Below, piece after piece: positions 38,834 through 47,910 of a stretch of 64,000 nucleotides of DNA. How positions within the stretch are numbered: position 1 is the stretch's first letter; each line of letters starts with the position of its first letter. The translations under genes were made by a program, and so were the position numbers. This DNA is from Rhodospirillales bacterium (GTDB lineage: Bacteria > Pseudomonadota > Alphaproteobacteria > Rhodospirillales > Defluviicoccaceae), in NCBI GenBank assembly GCA_007695045.1, contig REEP01000056.1:1-64000 (forward strand), given 5' to 3'. The notes beneath the pieces were generated by a model. That model ran no database searches. It had not been told where the DNA came from and was given only the letters and a program-made list of their open reading frames with translations.

Positions 38834-39679
38834 TCAGTGCGCCATCACCACCGGCAAGGTCGCGTTCTGCATGACGTGCAAGGTGGCACCACCGAACATC
38901 ACCTGGGTGAAGCGAGTGCGGGTATAGGCGCCCTTGACCAGGAGGTCGCAGCCGGTGCGGGCACACTCCTCCAGAATCGCCTCGCCAGCCGAAACCCCGC
39001 TCGGCTTGACCAGGTCGTAGCTGGCGTTGACCCCGTTTCGCACCAAATGGTGGGCCAATTCGGTGCCGGCCGGCCCGCCCGGTATCCAGCCTTCAACGCC
39101 CAGCACCAGCACTTCCTCCGCCGCCGTCAGAAACGGCATGGTCAGGGCGACCGTCCGCGCCGTTTCCGTGCTGCCGTTCCAGGCCACCAGGATCTTGCGG
39201 CCGATCACTTCCGGCGGTTCCGGCGGTGCCAGCAAGACCGGACGGCCGCTTTCGAACATGGCCGCTTCGCAGGTGGCCTGCCACCGCTCGGTGGCCTCGC
39301 TGGTAACACGCCCGAGCACGATCAGGTCGAACAGGCGGCCGTAGGTGCCCACGGTCCCGCTTTCCCGACCCTCGAGCTCCCGCCAAGCGGCGGTGGCCCC
39401 GTCCGCCTCAACCTCAAGTTCCCCATACGGCACGCCGCGTTCCTCCAGGTACTGCAGAAAGTGACCCCGCGACGCGTCCGCGAAGGACCGCCATTCCTTG
39501 GCCGCTTCGGAAAGATATGCTGCGGACACCGGCATGCCCGGCACAATATCCACGTGCGGATGCTCGCGGACCAGCAGTCCTTCCACGTAGCTGCCGAACC
39601 GCTTCGCCACACGGCAAGCGGTATCCAGGGCCACCCGGCCCGCGGCTTCATCGTGAAACGGCAGTAGGATGGTTTTCAT
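38834..39679 (-). CDS. Tandem-domain universal stress protein
   Basis: This encodes 281 residues with two UspA-like halves. The first starts MKTILLPFHDEAAGRVALD. The second starts KILVAWNGSTETARTVALT and ends in KGAYTRTRFTQVMFGGATLH, where the second glycine of the ATP-loop G-x2-G-x9-G-S/T is Thr, so ATP binding may be altered. Usp proteins accumulate under stress and bind nucleotides or partner proteins. The 197-nt space upstream and the coding order with the 510-residue protein suggest a promoter in 39680-39876. Confidence 0.9.
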   Translation of the reverse strand: MKTILLPFHDEAAGRVALDTACRVAKRFGSYVEGLLVREHPHVDIVPGMPVSAAYLSEAAKEWRSFADASRGHFLQYLEERGVPYGELEVEADGATAAWRELEGRESGTVGTYGRLFDLIVLGRVTSEATERWQATCEAAMFESGRPVLLAPPEPPEVIGRKILVAWNGSTETARTVALTMPFLTAAEEVLVLGVEGWIPGGPAGTELAHHLVRNGVNASYDLVKPSGVSAGEAILEECARTGCDLLVKGAYTRTRFTQVMFGGATLHVMQNATLPVVMAH

Positions 39680-39876
39680 GGCCGTTCCTCCGGTGCTTGG
39701 CGTTTTCGGAGCGGCCGGCGCCGCCCGTCAGCCGAGTATAACCGGAGCCAGACGGGTTCAGAATCGCAAACGGGATTATCGCCGGATTTTCTTGAACAGC
39801 GCGCGGCTTGTGCCGCCTGTGCCAGCGGGGCCGGGGCGGCTCGGGTCGAGACGCCGCGCGGCCGTCGCGGCAACGC

Positions 39877-40086
39877 TCACCGGTCCAGGCGAAAGCCGAC
39901 CTTCATCACCACCTGATAATGCGCCACGCGACCGTCACTGATGTGGCCGCGTATTTCGCTGACCTCGAACCAGTCCAGGTGATCCAACGTCTGATCGGCG
40001 GTGGTCAGGGCGTTCTGGATGGCATCTTCGATGCTGGCTTTCGACGTACCAACCAGTTCCACCTTCTTGTAAACGCGATCACTCAT
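39877..40086 (-). CDS. Dodecin flavin-binding protein
   Basis: This encodes 69 residues from an ATG with GGGAGG 6 nt upstream. The sequence follows the dodecin pattern: VYKKVELVGTSKASIEDAI, then LDWFEVSEIRGHI with the flavin-stacking Trp, and YQVVMKVGFRL. Dodecins form 12-mers that store FMN or riboflavin. The neighbours are a Usp gene and a HAD gene, consistent with a stress setting. Confidence 0.95.
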   Translation of the reverse strand: MSDRVYKKVELVGTSKASIEDAIQNALTTADQTLDHLDWFEVSEIRGHISDGRVAHYQVVMKVGFRLDR

Positions 40087-40150
40087 GCGAGCCTCCCTGG
40101 GCATGGTTGAAAAAGATTGCGCTTCAACGTGGGCGACGGATGCGCCGCGG

Positions 40151-40888
40151 TCAATCGGCTCCGAAGCGGCGGCCGCCATGAGAACGCCGTCGTTGCGTCG
40201 GCAACAGGCCGCAGGCGTCGAGAGCGGCTACGCGGGCGGTCACCGGATCCTCCAGGATCTCCCAGTTGCATGCCATGGCGACACGCCGCAAACCCGGTGC
40301 CGGGCAGACCGCCACCGGATGTCCGACGCGTGTGAGCAAAGGGACGTCGTCCACCGCGTCGGCGTAGGCGACGCAGCGGTGCAGCGGCACGCCCAACTGC
40401 CGACAGATCGAGGCTGCCGCAGCCACCTTCTCCGGCCCGAAGGGATGCTGCAACGGCGGCGCTGCAACGAAGCGGCCGCCGGTTTCGGCACACCGGCTGG
40501 CGTAAATGCGGTCGGCACCGACTAAACGGCCGATGGCCGCGGCGATGAAGTCCGGCGTGCCGGTGAGAAGAATCAGACGATCCCCGCGACAGCGATGCTC
40601 GGCCAGGCGATCCAGCATCCAGTGCCGCAGCCGCGGCCTGATTGTCCGGACGACGAACTCAGCGGCCAGCGCGGCCACGGCGCCGACCTTGAGCCCGGCC
40701 AGATAGGCCTTGTTTTTCTTAAATGTTTGGGCGCCGAACTGGCGTGAGTACCGTCCCATGAAGGCGCCGACAGCGAGGAGTTGCCGCGCCCGCAAGGTGC
40801 CGGAGCGAAACAGATGCAGGATGAAGGCAGGCTCACTGCCGGGTGGCGCGATCAGGGTGCCGTCCACATCGACAAACACGAGCGTCAC
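40151..40888 (-). CDS. HAD subfamily IB phosphatase
   Basis: This encodes 245 residues. Motif I DVDGTLIAPPG has Asp7 and Asp9, motif II is LILLTGTPDFI, and motif IV is CVAYADAVDDVPLL. The helical cap and LTGTPDF pattern match the SerB/HAD-IB group, which includes phosphatases acting on phospholipid head-group phosphates. The start overlaps the CDP-alcohol phosphatidyltransferase gene by 4 nt (ATGA), so the two are translated together. A role dephosphorylating the transferase product is a fair guess. Confidence 0.85.
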   Translation of the reverse strand: MTLVFVDVDGTLIAPPGSEPAFILHLFRSGTLRARQLLAVGAFMGRYSRQFGAQTFKKNKAYLAGLKVGAVAALAAEFVVRTIRPRLRHWMLDRLAEHRCRGDRLILLTGTPDFIAAAIGRLVGADRIYASRCAETGGRFVAAPPLQHPFGPEKVAAAASICRQLGVPLHRCVAYADAVDDVPLLTRVGHPVAVCPAPGLRRVAMACNWEILEDPVTARVAALDACGLLPTQRRRSHGGRRFGAD

Positions 40889-41538
40889 GACCGGCTCTCC
40901 CTGGCGGGATGGCGCCGGTTGTCGAACCGGCGGCGCCGAAAGGCGTCCTCAGCCACGATGAATTCCGCCACCACCGGCACACCGCGGAGAATGCACAGGG
41001 CCACCGACAACAACACCAGGGCCAGGGTGACCATGCCGACCGTATCGGCCCAGCGTTCCCACGCCTGCGGGTACAACGTCGGCCAAGGCTGGAAAAACAG
41101 GACCCAGGCAAAGGTCGCCGCCTTGGCTACGCCGTAGAGGCCGCGCATGGCACGCCCGGCGACCAGGGTTCTGCCCAGCGCCGAGCGCATCATCCCGAAG
41201 GCGCTTTCGCCCCGCGAGATGGCCGCGTATCGGATGGAATCGACGATGGCGCCACGGACGATGAACACGATGGCCACCCAAATGGGCACCAGTCCGATGT
41301 GGCCGAGGACGATCCAAAGCACGTTCTCCACCACCCGGTCCACGGCGATATCGAAGATCGATCCGAAGATCGACGTCTCCCCGCGAACCCGTGCGACATA
41401 GCCGTCGAGGCCGTCCAGACCGATGATCAGCACCAGCAGCGGCGCATTGGCCTGCTGCCAGACCGGGGGCGCCCAGTACGCCATCGCGACCAGAACGAAC
41501 AGGAGGCAGAACCGCAGCAGCGTGATGAGGTTGGCCAT
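40885..41538 (-). CDS. CDP-alcohol phosphatidyltransferase
   Basis: This encodes 217 residues starting MANLITLLRFCLLFVLV; the upstream open frame is unconserved. The full family motif D-G-x2-D-G-x2-A-R-x8-G-x3-D-x3-D is present (Asp42, 45, 63, 67) followed by several membrane helices. The enzyme transfers a phosphatidyl group from CDP-diacylglycerol to an alcohol in the inner membrane. The acceptor (glycerol phosphate, inositol phosphate, serine or other) is not determined by the sequence. It is coupled to the HAD phosphatase. Confidence 0.92.
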   Translation of the reverse strand: MANLITLLRFCLLFVLVAMAYWAPPVWQQANAPLLVLIIGLDGLDGYVARVRGETSIFGSIFDIAVDRVVENVLWIVLGHIGLVPIWVAIVFIVRGAIVDSIRYAAISRGESAFGMMRSALGRTLVAGRAMRGLYGVAKAATFAWVLFFQPWPTLYPQAWERWADTVGMVTLALVLLSVALCILRGVPVVAEFIVAEDAFRRRRFDNRRHPARESRS

Positions 41539-41754
41539 CCCGATCGTCGCGCCCCCCAAAAAAAGATGGCGGCTTGACCGGCCGGACCCAGCCCGGCCCT
41601 GCCACCTTAGCCGTGGCTTCCCGGTGGGCGCAACGGTGTCCTCGAACGGGTCTTGGAGGTCGGCCGGGTGAGGGCGATGGGCAGTCCGGCCGTCAGTGCA
41701 GACATGCCGCGTCCCCGACAACGGGCTCCGACGCGACGGCGGCGGCGGGGCGTC

Positions 41755-42324
41755 TCAGATGCCGCCGCCGGCATCGATCTCCCCGGTGAGGCGCCACACC
41801 CGCTCGAGCAAGGCATGCAGCGCCGGGTCGGGGTGACCGCTACGCTCCAGTTGACGCACGGTCTGGATCAGGTAATCGCGATTGAGGCCGGCCGCTCCGG
41901 CCGCCTTCATGATGATCTCCGCCGACCGCTCCGGGCCCAGATCTCCCGCATACTGCGGATGATCGGGATCGGCCACGAAGGTGTAGGCGGTCACCCGACC
42001 CTCCGGCAGCATCACCGGCACGTGCCGGGACTTGTAGGCGTAGGACACCAGTTCGCGTTCGTGCAGGTAGGCGGTGACCCGTTCCACCATCTCATCGGCG
42101 ATCCGAAAGGCAAGTCCGCGGCACGAGCCGCCGGGGGCAAGCCCGAGAACCAGGCCGGGCTTCTGCGGCGTGCCGCGATAGTGGTGGGAATACACACAGA
42201 AGGCGCGATGAAAACCGTCGAGAACGGCCGGCGTCACCTCCAGATAGGGGAAACCGGGGCGCCACATCAGCGAACCATAGGCGAAAACCCGGAAGCCATC
42301 GGCCGACGACATGGCACGCTGCAT
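41755..42324 (-). CDS. ChaC-like glutathione-specific gamma-glutamylcyclotransferase
   Basis: This encodes 189 residues from an ATG with AGGAG 7 nt upstream (a second ATG lies 12 nt in). It has the substrate loop VFAYGSLMWRPGFP, the ChaC segments RAFCVYSHHYRGT and LVLGLAPGGSCRGLAFRI, and a catalytic-Glu region (YLHERELVSYAY). It cleaves glutathione to 5-oxoproline and Cys-Gly in the cytoplasm. Its direction matches the lipid pair to the left, but 216 nt separate them. Confidence 0.93.
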   Translation of the reverse strand: MQRAMSSADGFRVFAYGSLMWRPGFPYLEVTPAVLDGFHRAFCVYSHHYRGTPQKPGLVLGLAPGGSCRGLAFRIADEMVERVTAYLHERELVSYAYKSRHVPVMLPEGRVTAYTFVADPDHPQYAGDLGPERSAEIIMKAAGAAGLNRDYLIQTVRQLERSGHPDPALHALLERVWRLTGEIDAGGGI

Positions 42325-42598
42325 CCCTGCTCCTGCCGGTCCGCGTCCTCGGTTGCGGGCAGTCCGGTGGCGGGGCCCGGATCGGGGCTGTCCGACCGAC
42401 CATAGACGCCGCCCGAGTCCGGCAATAGTCATCTCCGGGCATTGGTTCAAGAGTTGTGGCCCGGCGGTTCGGCAGAACCGGTATCGCGTCGGGCCATCCG
42501 GCCCACCTGCCAGTGCGGCAATGTCAGGAAAGCCGCCTTACCCGGGGCGCCGTGCTGTGGCAGACTGCAGGCGAAACGCCGTACATGAGGCGGACGAC

Positions 42599-43048
42599 GT
42601 GAGACTTGGTCAACTCTCTTATCGCTACCGCACAACGACGTACCGACCGGGCACCGCGGCGCGCGTCGGAGCCATTCTCGTGGTGTTGGCCGTCGTCTCC
42701 GTGACCGGCTGCGAAGAGGCGCCCGGAACCGTCATGCCGGGCGATGCGGCGCGCGGCGCAATGCTGTTCCGCCAGCAATGCGCAGCCTGCCACTCGGTCG
42801 AGCCGGGGCTGATCCGGGAAGGGCCCTCCCTCCACGGGGTCATCGGCGCCCGCGCCGGTTCGGTGCCGGGATTCCATCGCTATACCGGACTGCGCAGTAG
42901 CGAGGTGGTCTGGACGCCGGAAACGCTCGACCGCTGGCTGGCCGACCCGAAGGGCTTCCTCGACGGTCGCATCACGACGAAGACCGTCCGCGTCAATCTT
43001 CCCGATGACCGCGCCGACATCATCGCCTTCCTGGCAACACGCCGATAA
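42599..43048 (+). CDS. Cytochrome c lipoprotein lacking the usual distal methionine
   Basis: This encodes 149 residues from a GTG with GAGGCGG upstream; the frame is open further but lacks conserved sequence. The signal (AILVVLAVVSVTGC) ends in a lipobox with Cys38, so the protein should be membrane-tethered in the periplasm. Heme binds at Cys61, Cys64, His65 (CAACH). The C-terminal segment where class I cytochromes carry the Met ligand reads GRITTKTVRVNLPDDRADI, without Met, and the mature protein has only two Met, both before or at the heme helix. The sixth ligand may be different or absent. Confidence 0.85.
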   Translation: MRLGQLSYRYRTTTYRPGTAARVGAILVVLAVVSVTGCEEAPGTVMPGDAARGAMLFRQQCAACHSVEPGLIREGPSLHGVIGARAGSVPGFHRYTGLRSSEVVWTPETLDRWLADPKGFLDGRITTKTVRVNLPDDRADIIAFLATRR

Positions 43049-43136
43049 CGAGCACGCGAGGGGCGAGGCCATGCTTGCCAGATAGGGCTCGATCCGCCAT
43101 CGTCCGTCGACGCTCGGCTGGCGTACGGGAGGCAGG

Positions 43137-43532
43137 ATGCTGAGCCATGTGACCATCGGAGTGGCTGACCTCGGCCGCGCCAAGGCATTCTATGACCGGG
43201 TGATCGCGACACTCGGGATCGGCTGCGTGGTGGATGAGCCGGATCACGGGCTGGTCGGCTACGCCGAAAGCCCGACCGCGGCGCCACAGTTCTACCTGAT
43301 CCGGCCCATCGACGGGCAGCCCGCCGGGGTCGGCAACGGCCAGACGTTCGCGTTTCTGGCCCAGGACCACGCCACGGTGGACCGCTTTCATGCCGAAGGG
43401 CTGGCCGCCGGCGGGCGCGACGAAGGCGCCCCGGGGCTTCGGCCCCACTACCATCCCAATTATTACGGCGCCTACCTCAGGGACCTGGACGGCCACAAGA
43501 TCGCCTGCGTCTGCCACCGCTCGGAGGGGTGA
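43137..43532 (+). CDS. VOC (glyoxalase-fold) family protein
   Basis: This encodes 131 residues in two beta-alpha-beta-beta-beta halves. It begins with the metal-ligand His4 (LSHVTIGVADLGRAKAFYD) and ends with YGAYLRDLDGHKIACVCH, the usual VOC layout. Such proteins act as small dioxygenases, isomerases or resistance enzymes; the substrate is unknown. It is 88 nt downstream of the cytochrome gene and may share its promoter. Confidence 0.85.
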   Translation: MLSHVTIGVADLGRAKAFYDRVIATLGIGCVVDEPDHGLVGYAESPTAAPQFYLIRPIDGQPAGVGNGQTFAFLAQDHATVDRFHAEGLAAGGRDEGAPGLRPHYHPNYYGAYLRDLDGHKIACVCHRSEG

Positions 43533-43610
43533 TCGGCGGGGCGCTGTCTCCGCTCGCGGACCGGTCTTTCCGAGTCGGCCGCGAACCGGTGCGAGGGGGA
43601 AGCGCTGCGA

Positions 43611-44243
43611 TCAGCCTGCGAGGATCTCGCGGAAGGCGCGAATGGCGGCGGCTGGGCCTTCCGGGTGGTCCCACACCCCGGCCGAGACGGCGAGGAAATC
43701 AGCGCCGGCTTCCACCAGAACACGGCCATTGGCGACCGTGATGCCGCCGATGGCGACGCACGGCACCGTCATTAGGGCACTCCACCATGACAGAATGTCG
43801 GGGTCCGCGCGGGTGGGCGCATCTTTGGTCCCGGTCGGAAAGAAGGCCCCAAAGGCGACATAGTCGGCACCGGCTTCCGCCGCCGTAATTGCGAGATGGC
43901 GGGAATCGTGGCAGGTGACGCCGACGATGCGGTCATCACCCACCGCTTTGCGTGCGTCCCGATAGGGTGTGTCCTGCTGCCCCACGTGCACGCCGTCGCA
44001 GCCGAGTTCGGCGGCGAGGTCCGGCCGGTCGTTGAGGATGAAGGCGACATCGCGCTCCTGAGCCAGGGGCCGCAGCGCATCGCAGGCGCGCCGGATCGCG
44101 TCGTCGTCGGCATCCTTGAGGCGCAGTTGCACCGCCGCGACGTCGCCCGCATCGAGCGCGGCCGACAGCACCGACGAAAACGCCGCCGCGTCGAAGCGCG
44201 GCGGCGTGATCAGATAGAGCCGGCAGTGGCTGGTCGAAATCAC
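43611..44243 (-). CDS. thiE: Thiamine-phosphate synthase
   Basis: This 210-residue TIM-barrel joins HMP-PP and thiazole phosphate to thiamine phosphate. Visible motifs are [60 protein letters not shown] and [11 protein letters not shown]. The gene overlaps the fba gene by 4 nt. thiE linked to fba is a known alphaproteobacterial arrangement. Confidence 0.94.
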   Translation of the reverse strand: MISTSHCRLYLITPPRFDAAAFSSVLSAALDAGDVAAVQLRLKDADDDAIRRACDALRPLAQERDVAFILNDRPDLAAELGCDGVHVGQQDTPYRDARKAVGDDRIVGVTCHDSRHLAITAAEAGADYVAFGAFFPTGTKDAPTRADPDILSWWSALMTVPCVAIGGITVANGRVLVEAGADFLAVSAGVWDHPEGPAAAIRAFREILAG

Positions 44244-45199
44244 TCGGCAGCCTTGGAAACCCCGGCGGATTCTTCTTTGCCCAGATAGATGTTGATGATC
44301 CGGGTCAGCATGTCGATGGCCTCGTCCCGCGGCCGCTGGAAGGTGTTGCGGCCGATGATCGAGCCATTGCCGCCACCATCACGGATATCGCGGGCGTCCT
44401 GGTACACTTGATCGGCCCCCTTCTTGGCACCGCCCGAGAACACTACCAGCCGGCGGCTGTTGAACGCGGCCTGCATGCAATGGCGGACGCGAGCCGCCTG
44501 GGTCGAGATGTCGATCCCCTCGGACTCATACACCTTCTTGGCTTCCGGCTGCTCGATGAAGTCGGTCGGCAGCTTGATTTTGATGATGTGCGCACCCAGC
44601 AGAGCCGCCATGTGAGCCGCGTAGACGGCGATGTCCACCGCGAGCTCACCATCCTTGGAGAGGTTGCCGCCGCGCGGATACGACCAGATCACCGTGGCAA
44701 GCCCCTTGGATTTGGCTTCCCGGCTCATCTCCCGGATTTCTTCCATCATCTCGAACGCGTCATCGGAGCTCGGATAGATGGTGAAGCCGATGGCGGCGCA
44801 GCCGAGACGGACCGCGTCGTCCACCGAGGCGGTGATCGCCTGACTCGGCGCTTCCTTGCTGCGGGCCAACGTGTTGGAGCTGTTGACCTTGAGGATCAGC
44901 GGAATCTGGCCGGCGTAGCTGTCGGCAATGGTTTCGACCATGCCGAGCGGCGTCGCGTAGGCGTTGAGGCCCGCGTCCACGGCGAGCTTGACATGGTACT
45001 CGGGGTCATAGCCCGCCGGATTGGGAGCGAAGCTGCGGTGCGGACCATGCTCGAAACCCTGGTCCACCGGCAGGATGACCATCTTGCCTGTGCCGCCCAG
45101 CTTGCCGGTGCAGAGGATGCGGGCGATGTTCGCCTTGGTGCCCGGCGTATCACCCTCGTAGTTGGCGAGGATGTTCTTGACTGTCTTGGTAACCTTCAT
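44240..45199 (-). CDS. Class I fructose-bisphosphate aldolase (FbaB/DhnA type)
   Basis: This encodes 319 residues. It follows the archaeal/bacterial class I type: [51 protein letters not shown], a Schiff-base lysine in HIIKIKLP, and [10 protein letters not shown]. The enzyme splits fructose 1,6-bisphosphate. It starts at an ATGA overlap with the unknown protein gene upstream, so translation is coupled. The group gap, unknown, fba, thiE is read leftwards. Confidence 0.93.
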   Translation of the reverse strand: MKVTKTVKNILANYEGDTPGTKANIARILCTGKLGGTGKMVILPVDQGFEHGPHRSFAPNPAGYDPEYHVKLAVDAGLNAYATPLGMVETIADSYAGQIPLILKVNSSNTLARSKEAPSQAITASVDDAVRLGCAAIGFTIYPSSDDAFEMMEEIREMSREAKSKGLATVIWSYPRGGNLSKDGELAVDIAVYAAHMAALLGAHIIKIKLPTDFIEQPEAKKVYESEGIDISTQAARVRHCMQAAFNSRRLVVFSGGAKKGADQVYQDARDIRDGGGNGSIIGRNTFQRPRDEAIDMLTRIINIYLGKEESAGVSKAAE

Positions 45200-45813
45200 A
45201 ACCTGATCTCCCCGGTTGTGGAAAAGCCGTGAAATACCGTCCCATGCGACTCAGATACACGAGGCTCCCCCCGTTGGCAACTCGGGTGGGCGGCCTCGAC
45301 ACACGATTTCACGCCGTCGGCGAGCCAGTTTCGGCACGCCGCGGCGACTTCCGCAGGATCCCCGCCCGCCGGCACCGCCGCCAAGTCCAATGCCGGCGAC
45401 GGGTCCTCGTCCATTGACCGGCCCTGGCCTTCAGCAATGGCCGCAACCCGCCGATACCCAGCCACGGCCGGGTCCAGGCGGACACGGTCGATGCCGTGGC
45501 GCAAGGCCGAGAGCGCGTCGCCTGGTTCAGCCTCGCAATCGAGCACGGCAACCATATCGGCCGCCGGAACGGACGTGCGCGCGGCCTCGACCATGGCCTT
45601 GAAGACGCCGGGCCCGAGCACGCGAGCGGCCCCCGGTTCACTGCGAACCGTGACCGGCACACCGAGCGACGCCGCGGCTTCGGCCACAGCCATGATGTGC
45701 GCCAAGTGGTGGACGATAACCGCCTTGCGGATCCGTGTCGGCCGGTTGGCTGTCGGCCGGTTGGCTGTCGGCCGGTTGGCTGTCGGCGGGTTCGCTGTCG
45801 GGGCTTGGGTCAT
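45196..45813 (-). CDS. 205-residue protein of unknown function between gap and fba
   Basis: Its N-terminus is a (Thr-Ala-Asn-Arg-Pro) repeat from four 15-nt units, followed by VIVHHLAHIMAVAEAAASLG and an alternating alpha-beta pattern (VPVTVRSEPGAARVLGPGV, MVAVLDCEAEPGDALSALRH, DRVRLDPAV). The fold looks like a small TIM-like or Rossmann-like domain. I do not recognise a family. The ATGA overlap with fba suggests joint function or regulation. It occupies the place where pgk would be expected. Confidence 0.7.
   Translation of the reverse strand: MTQAPTANPPTANRPTANRPTANRPTRIRKAVIVHHLAHIMAVAEAAASLGVPVTVRSEPGAARVLGPGVFKAMVEAARTSVPAADMVAVLDCEAEPGDALSALRHGIDRVRLDPAVAGYRRVAAIAEGQGRSMDEDPSPALDLAAVPAGGDPAEVAAACRNWLADGVKSCVEAAHPSCQRGEPRVSESHGTVFHGFSTTGEIRL
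45736..45795. repeat. Four tandem 15-nt units at a gene start
   Basis: TGTCGGCCGGTTGGC is repeated three times exactly (45736, 45751, 45766) plus a diverged fourth copy (45781). The coding strand reads TANRP. Confidence 0.85.
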
Positions 45814-45875
45814 TAACCGAAACTTCCGACCGCGATGCGCCCACAGGCGTTCCGGCCGGACCCTACGTCACGAGA

Positions 45876-45899
45876 AAGGGCGGGGTTTCAGCCCCGCCC
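45876..45899 (-). terminator. Terminator downstream of gap
   Basis: A stem GGGCGGGG/CCCCGCCC (45877-45884 with 45891-45898) with an extra A-T pair and a 6-nt loop is followed on the minus strand by TTTCTC, about 33 nt after the gap stop. It would separate gap from the 205-residue gene, which begins at 45813. Confidence 0.7.
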
Positions 45900-45931
45900 T
45901 CAACTCAATCCAGTGCCATCACGGCGTCGGC

Positions 45932-46936
45932 TCAGAGGCCGGCGAACAAGCTGGCGGTGTCGCACATGCGGTTGGAGAAGCCCCATTCGTTGTCATACCA
46001 GGCAACGATGCGCACCAGGGTGCCATCGACCACCTGGGTCTGGCTGCCGTCGAAGATGGAACTCCGCGGATCGTGGTTGAAGTCAATGGAAACCAGCGGC
46101 TCCGTGTTGTAGCCGAGGATGCCCTTGAGCGAACCGTTGGCGGCTTCCTCGATGGCGCCGTTGATCTCCTCCTTGCTGGTGGACTTCTTCGAGATGAACA
46201 CCAAGTCGACCACCGAGACGTTGGGCGTCGGCACCCGGATGGCGGAACCATCGAGCTTGCCGGCCAAGTGCGGCATGACCAAGCCCACGGCGCGGGCGGC
46301 GCCGGTGGTGGTCGGGATCATCGACAGCGCACCGCCGCGGGCCCGACGCAGATCCTTGTGAAGGGTGTCGAGGATCGGCTGGTCACCGGTGTAAGCATGA
46401 ATGGTGGTCATGTAGCCGCGCTCGAGACCGATCAGCTTGTCGAGCACGAACACCGGCGGCGCCAAGCAGTTGGTGGTGCAGGACGCGTTGGAGATGACCT
46501 TGTCGTCCTTGGTCAGGACCTCATGGTTGACGCCATAAACAATCGTCTGGTCCGCGCCCTTCGACGGAGCGGAGACAATGACCTTTTTAGCGCCCGCCTC
46601 GAGATGCACCGCAGCCTTGTCCCGGTCCGAGAAAATGCCGGTGCATTCCATCACCAAGTCGACGCCGAGGTCCTTCCACGGCAGCTTGGTCGGATCGCGC
46701 TCGGCCAGACACTTGACGGACTTGCCGTCTATGGTGATCTCCCCGTCGCCGGCCTTGACGTCGCCGGGAAACGTGCCGTGCACGGAATCGTACTTGAGCA
46801 AGTGTGCGTTGGTGCCGGCGGGACCGAGGTCGTTGACCGCCACAAACTCCACATCGTTGCGCCGGGCTTCCATCGCCGCCCGCACCACGAGCCGACCGAT
46901 ACGGCCGAAGCCGTTCACTCCTACTCGAACCGCCAT
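45932..46936 (-). CDS. gap: Glyceraldehyde-3-phosphate dehydrogenase
   Basis: This encodes 334 residues. It has the NAD site GVNGFGRIGR, catalytic Cys153 in SNASCTTNCLAP, and the His in IHAYTGDQ. Asp36 in VNDLGP follows beta 2, consistent with NAD preference. The enzyme oxidises glyceraldehyde 3-phosphate in glycolysis and runs in reverse in gluconeogenesis. It ends before a strong hairpin terminator, so it may be transcribed separately from fba. The tkt gene usually upstream is missing here. Confidence 0.97.
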   Translation of the reverse strand: MAVRVGVNGFGRIGRLVVRAAMEARRNDVEFVAVNDLGPAGTNAHLLKYDSVHGTFPGDVKAGDGEITIDGKSVKCLAERDPTKLPWKDLGVDLVMECTGIFSDRDKAAVHLEAGAKKVIVSAPSKGADQTIVYGVNHEVLTKDDKVISNASCTTNCLAPPVFVLDKLIGLERGYMTTIHAYTGDQPILDTLHKDLRRARGGALSMIPTTTGAARAVGLVMPHLAGKLDGSAIRVPTPNVSVVDLVFISKKSTSKEEINGAIEEAANGSLKGILGYNTEPLVSIDFNHDPRSSIFDGSQTQVVDGTLVRIVAWYDNEWGFSNRMCDTASLFAGL

Positions 46937-47176
46937 TCGTTACCTCCTCTGGAAAACTCTTAAAGCGTTAAAAACCCCCCCGCTCGGGAGAGGAGAGCGC
47001 CCCGGTGCGTCCGGCACGCCGGCCATCGCGCGGTGGCGCGGACCGAGTTTTTGCGACCAGCGCACCATTGTCGGATCGCCTCCCCGCGTCAACGGCTTTT
47101 TGCGGTTATAGGATTGGGGAGGAATTGGGGACGCTCGGCCGTTGACGGCCGCTTTTCAGCCTGCTTATGGTGGACC

Positions 47177-47470
47177 ATGGGGTTGCAAAAGCCTGCGCAG
47201 AGCCATTTCGAGAACACGTCACAACCCGAGGACGGCTCGATCGGACAGGCGGTTGCGCGTTTGCGTCAGGCCGTCCACACCCTGGAACAGTCTGCCGCCA
47301 CGGCGCTCGCCCGGGACGCAGAACAGGCAAGGGCTCTTCGCGACGTGGGCCGGGACAGCGACGATGTCTCGGCGCGACTTGACGCCGCCATCAGCCGTCT
47401 GCGCCACTTGGTCGGTGACGAACCCGGGGTCGGTGACGAACCCGGGGTCGGTGACGAACCGGGGCCTTGA
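47177..47470 (+). CDS. DUF4164 family small protein
   Basis: This encodes 97 residues starting MGLQKPAQSHFENTS. A coiled-coil central part (AVARLRQAVHTLEQSAATAL, ARLDAAISRLRHLV) precedes a (Gly-Asp-Glu-Pro-Gly-Val) repeat tail. DUF4164 proteins are short coiled-coil proteins found upstream of zapA in alphaproteobacteria and are presumed to act in cell division. The tail is an 18-nt tandem duplication. It is divergent from gap. Confidence 0.75.
   Translation: MGLQKPAQSHFENTSQPEDGSIGQAVARLRQAVHTLEQSAATALARDAEQARALRDVGRDSDDVSARLDAAISRLRHLVGDEPGVGDEPGVGDEPGP
47411..47464. repeat. Three tandem 18-nt units at a gene end
   Basis: GTCGGTGACGAACCCGGG occurs at 47411 and 47429, with a third, slightly diverged copy at 47447. 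The reading is VGDEPG. Confidence 0.85.
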
Positions 47471-47545
47471 GGGCCGATCGCGGTGCGCGCCTTCGGCCGA
47501 CGACGGCCCGGGTAGGCGGACGGGCGAGGCCGAGGGGATATAAGC

Positions 47546-47881
47546 GTGGGTCTGGTATCGGTTACGGTCAACGGAACATCCTACGATCTCGCCTGCGGCG
47601 AGGGCGAAGAGGAACGTGTCATCCATCTCGCCCGCTATGTAGACGGCAAGGTTGCCGCCATCGCCTCGACCATCGGCCAAGCGGGGGAGGCACGGCTTCT
47701 GCTGATGGCGGCCCTGGTGATCACCGACGAAATGTGGGACGCCGCCGCCGAACTGCGGTCATTGCGTGCCGCCGGCCGGGGCGGCGTGACAGATGGCGAG
47801 GACGACCGCGCTCTCGGCGCCGACATCCAGGCGTTGGCCGAAAAAATCGAGAGCATTGCCGCACGCTTGCGCGCGCCATAG
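47546..47881 (+). CDS. zapA: Cell division protein ZapA
   Basis: This encodes 111 residues from a GTG. It starts VSVTVNGTSYDLACGEGEEE, the ZapA globular domain, and continues in the coiled coil (VIHLARYVDGKVAAIAST ... DIQALAEKIESIAARLRAP). ZapA binds and bundles FtsZ at midcell. It lies between the DUF4164 gene and 6S RNA as in other alphaproteobacteria. Confidence 0.92.
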   Translation: MGLVSVTVNGTSYDLACGEGEEERVIHLARYVDGKVAAIASTIGQAGEARLLLMAALVITDEMWDAAAELRSLRAAGRGGVTDGEDDRALGADIQALAEKIESIAARLRAP

Positions 47882-47910
47882 ATTGTGTTGCAGGGACGGT
47901 AGCTGCGGTG

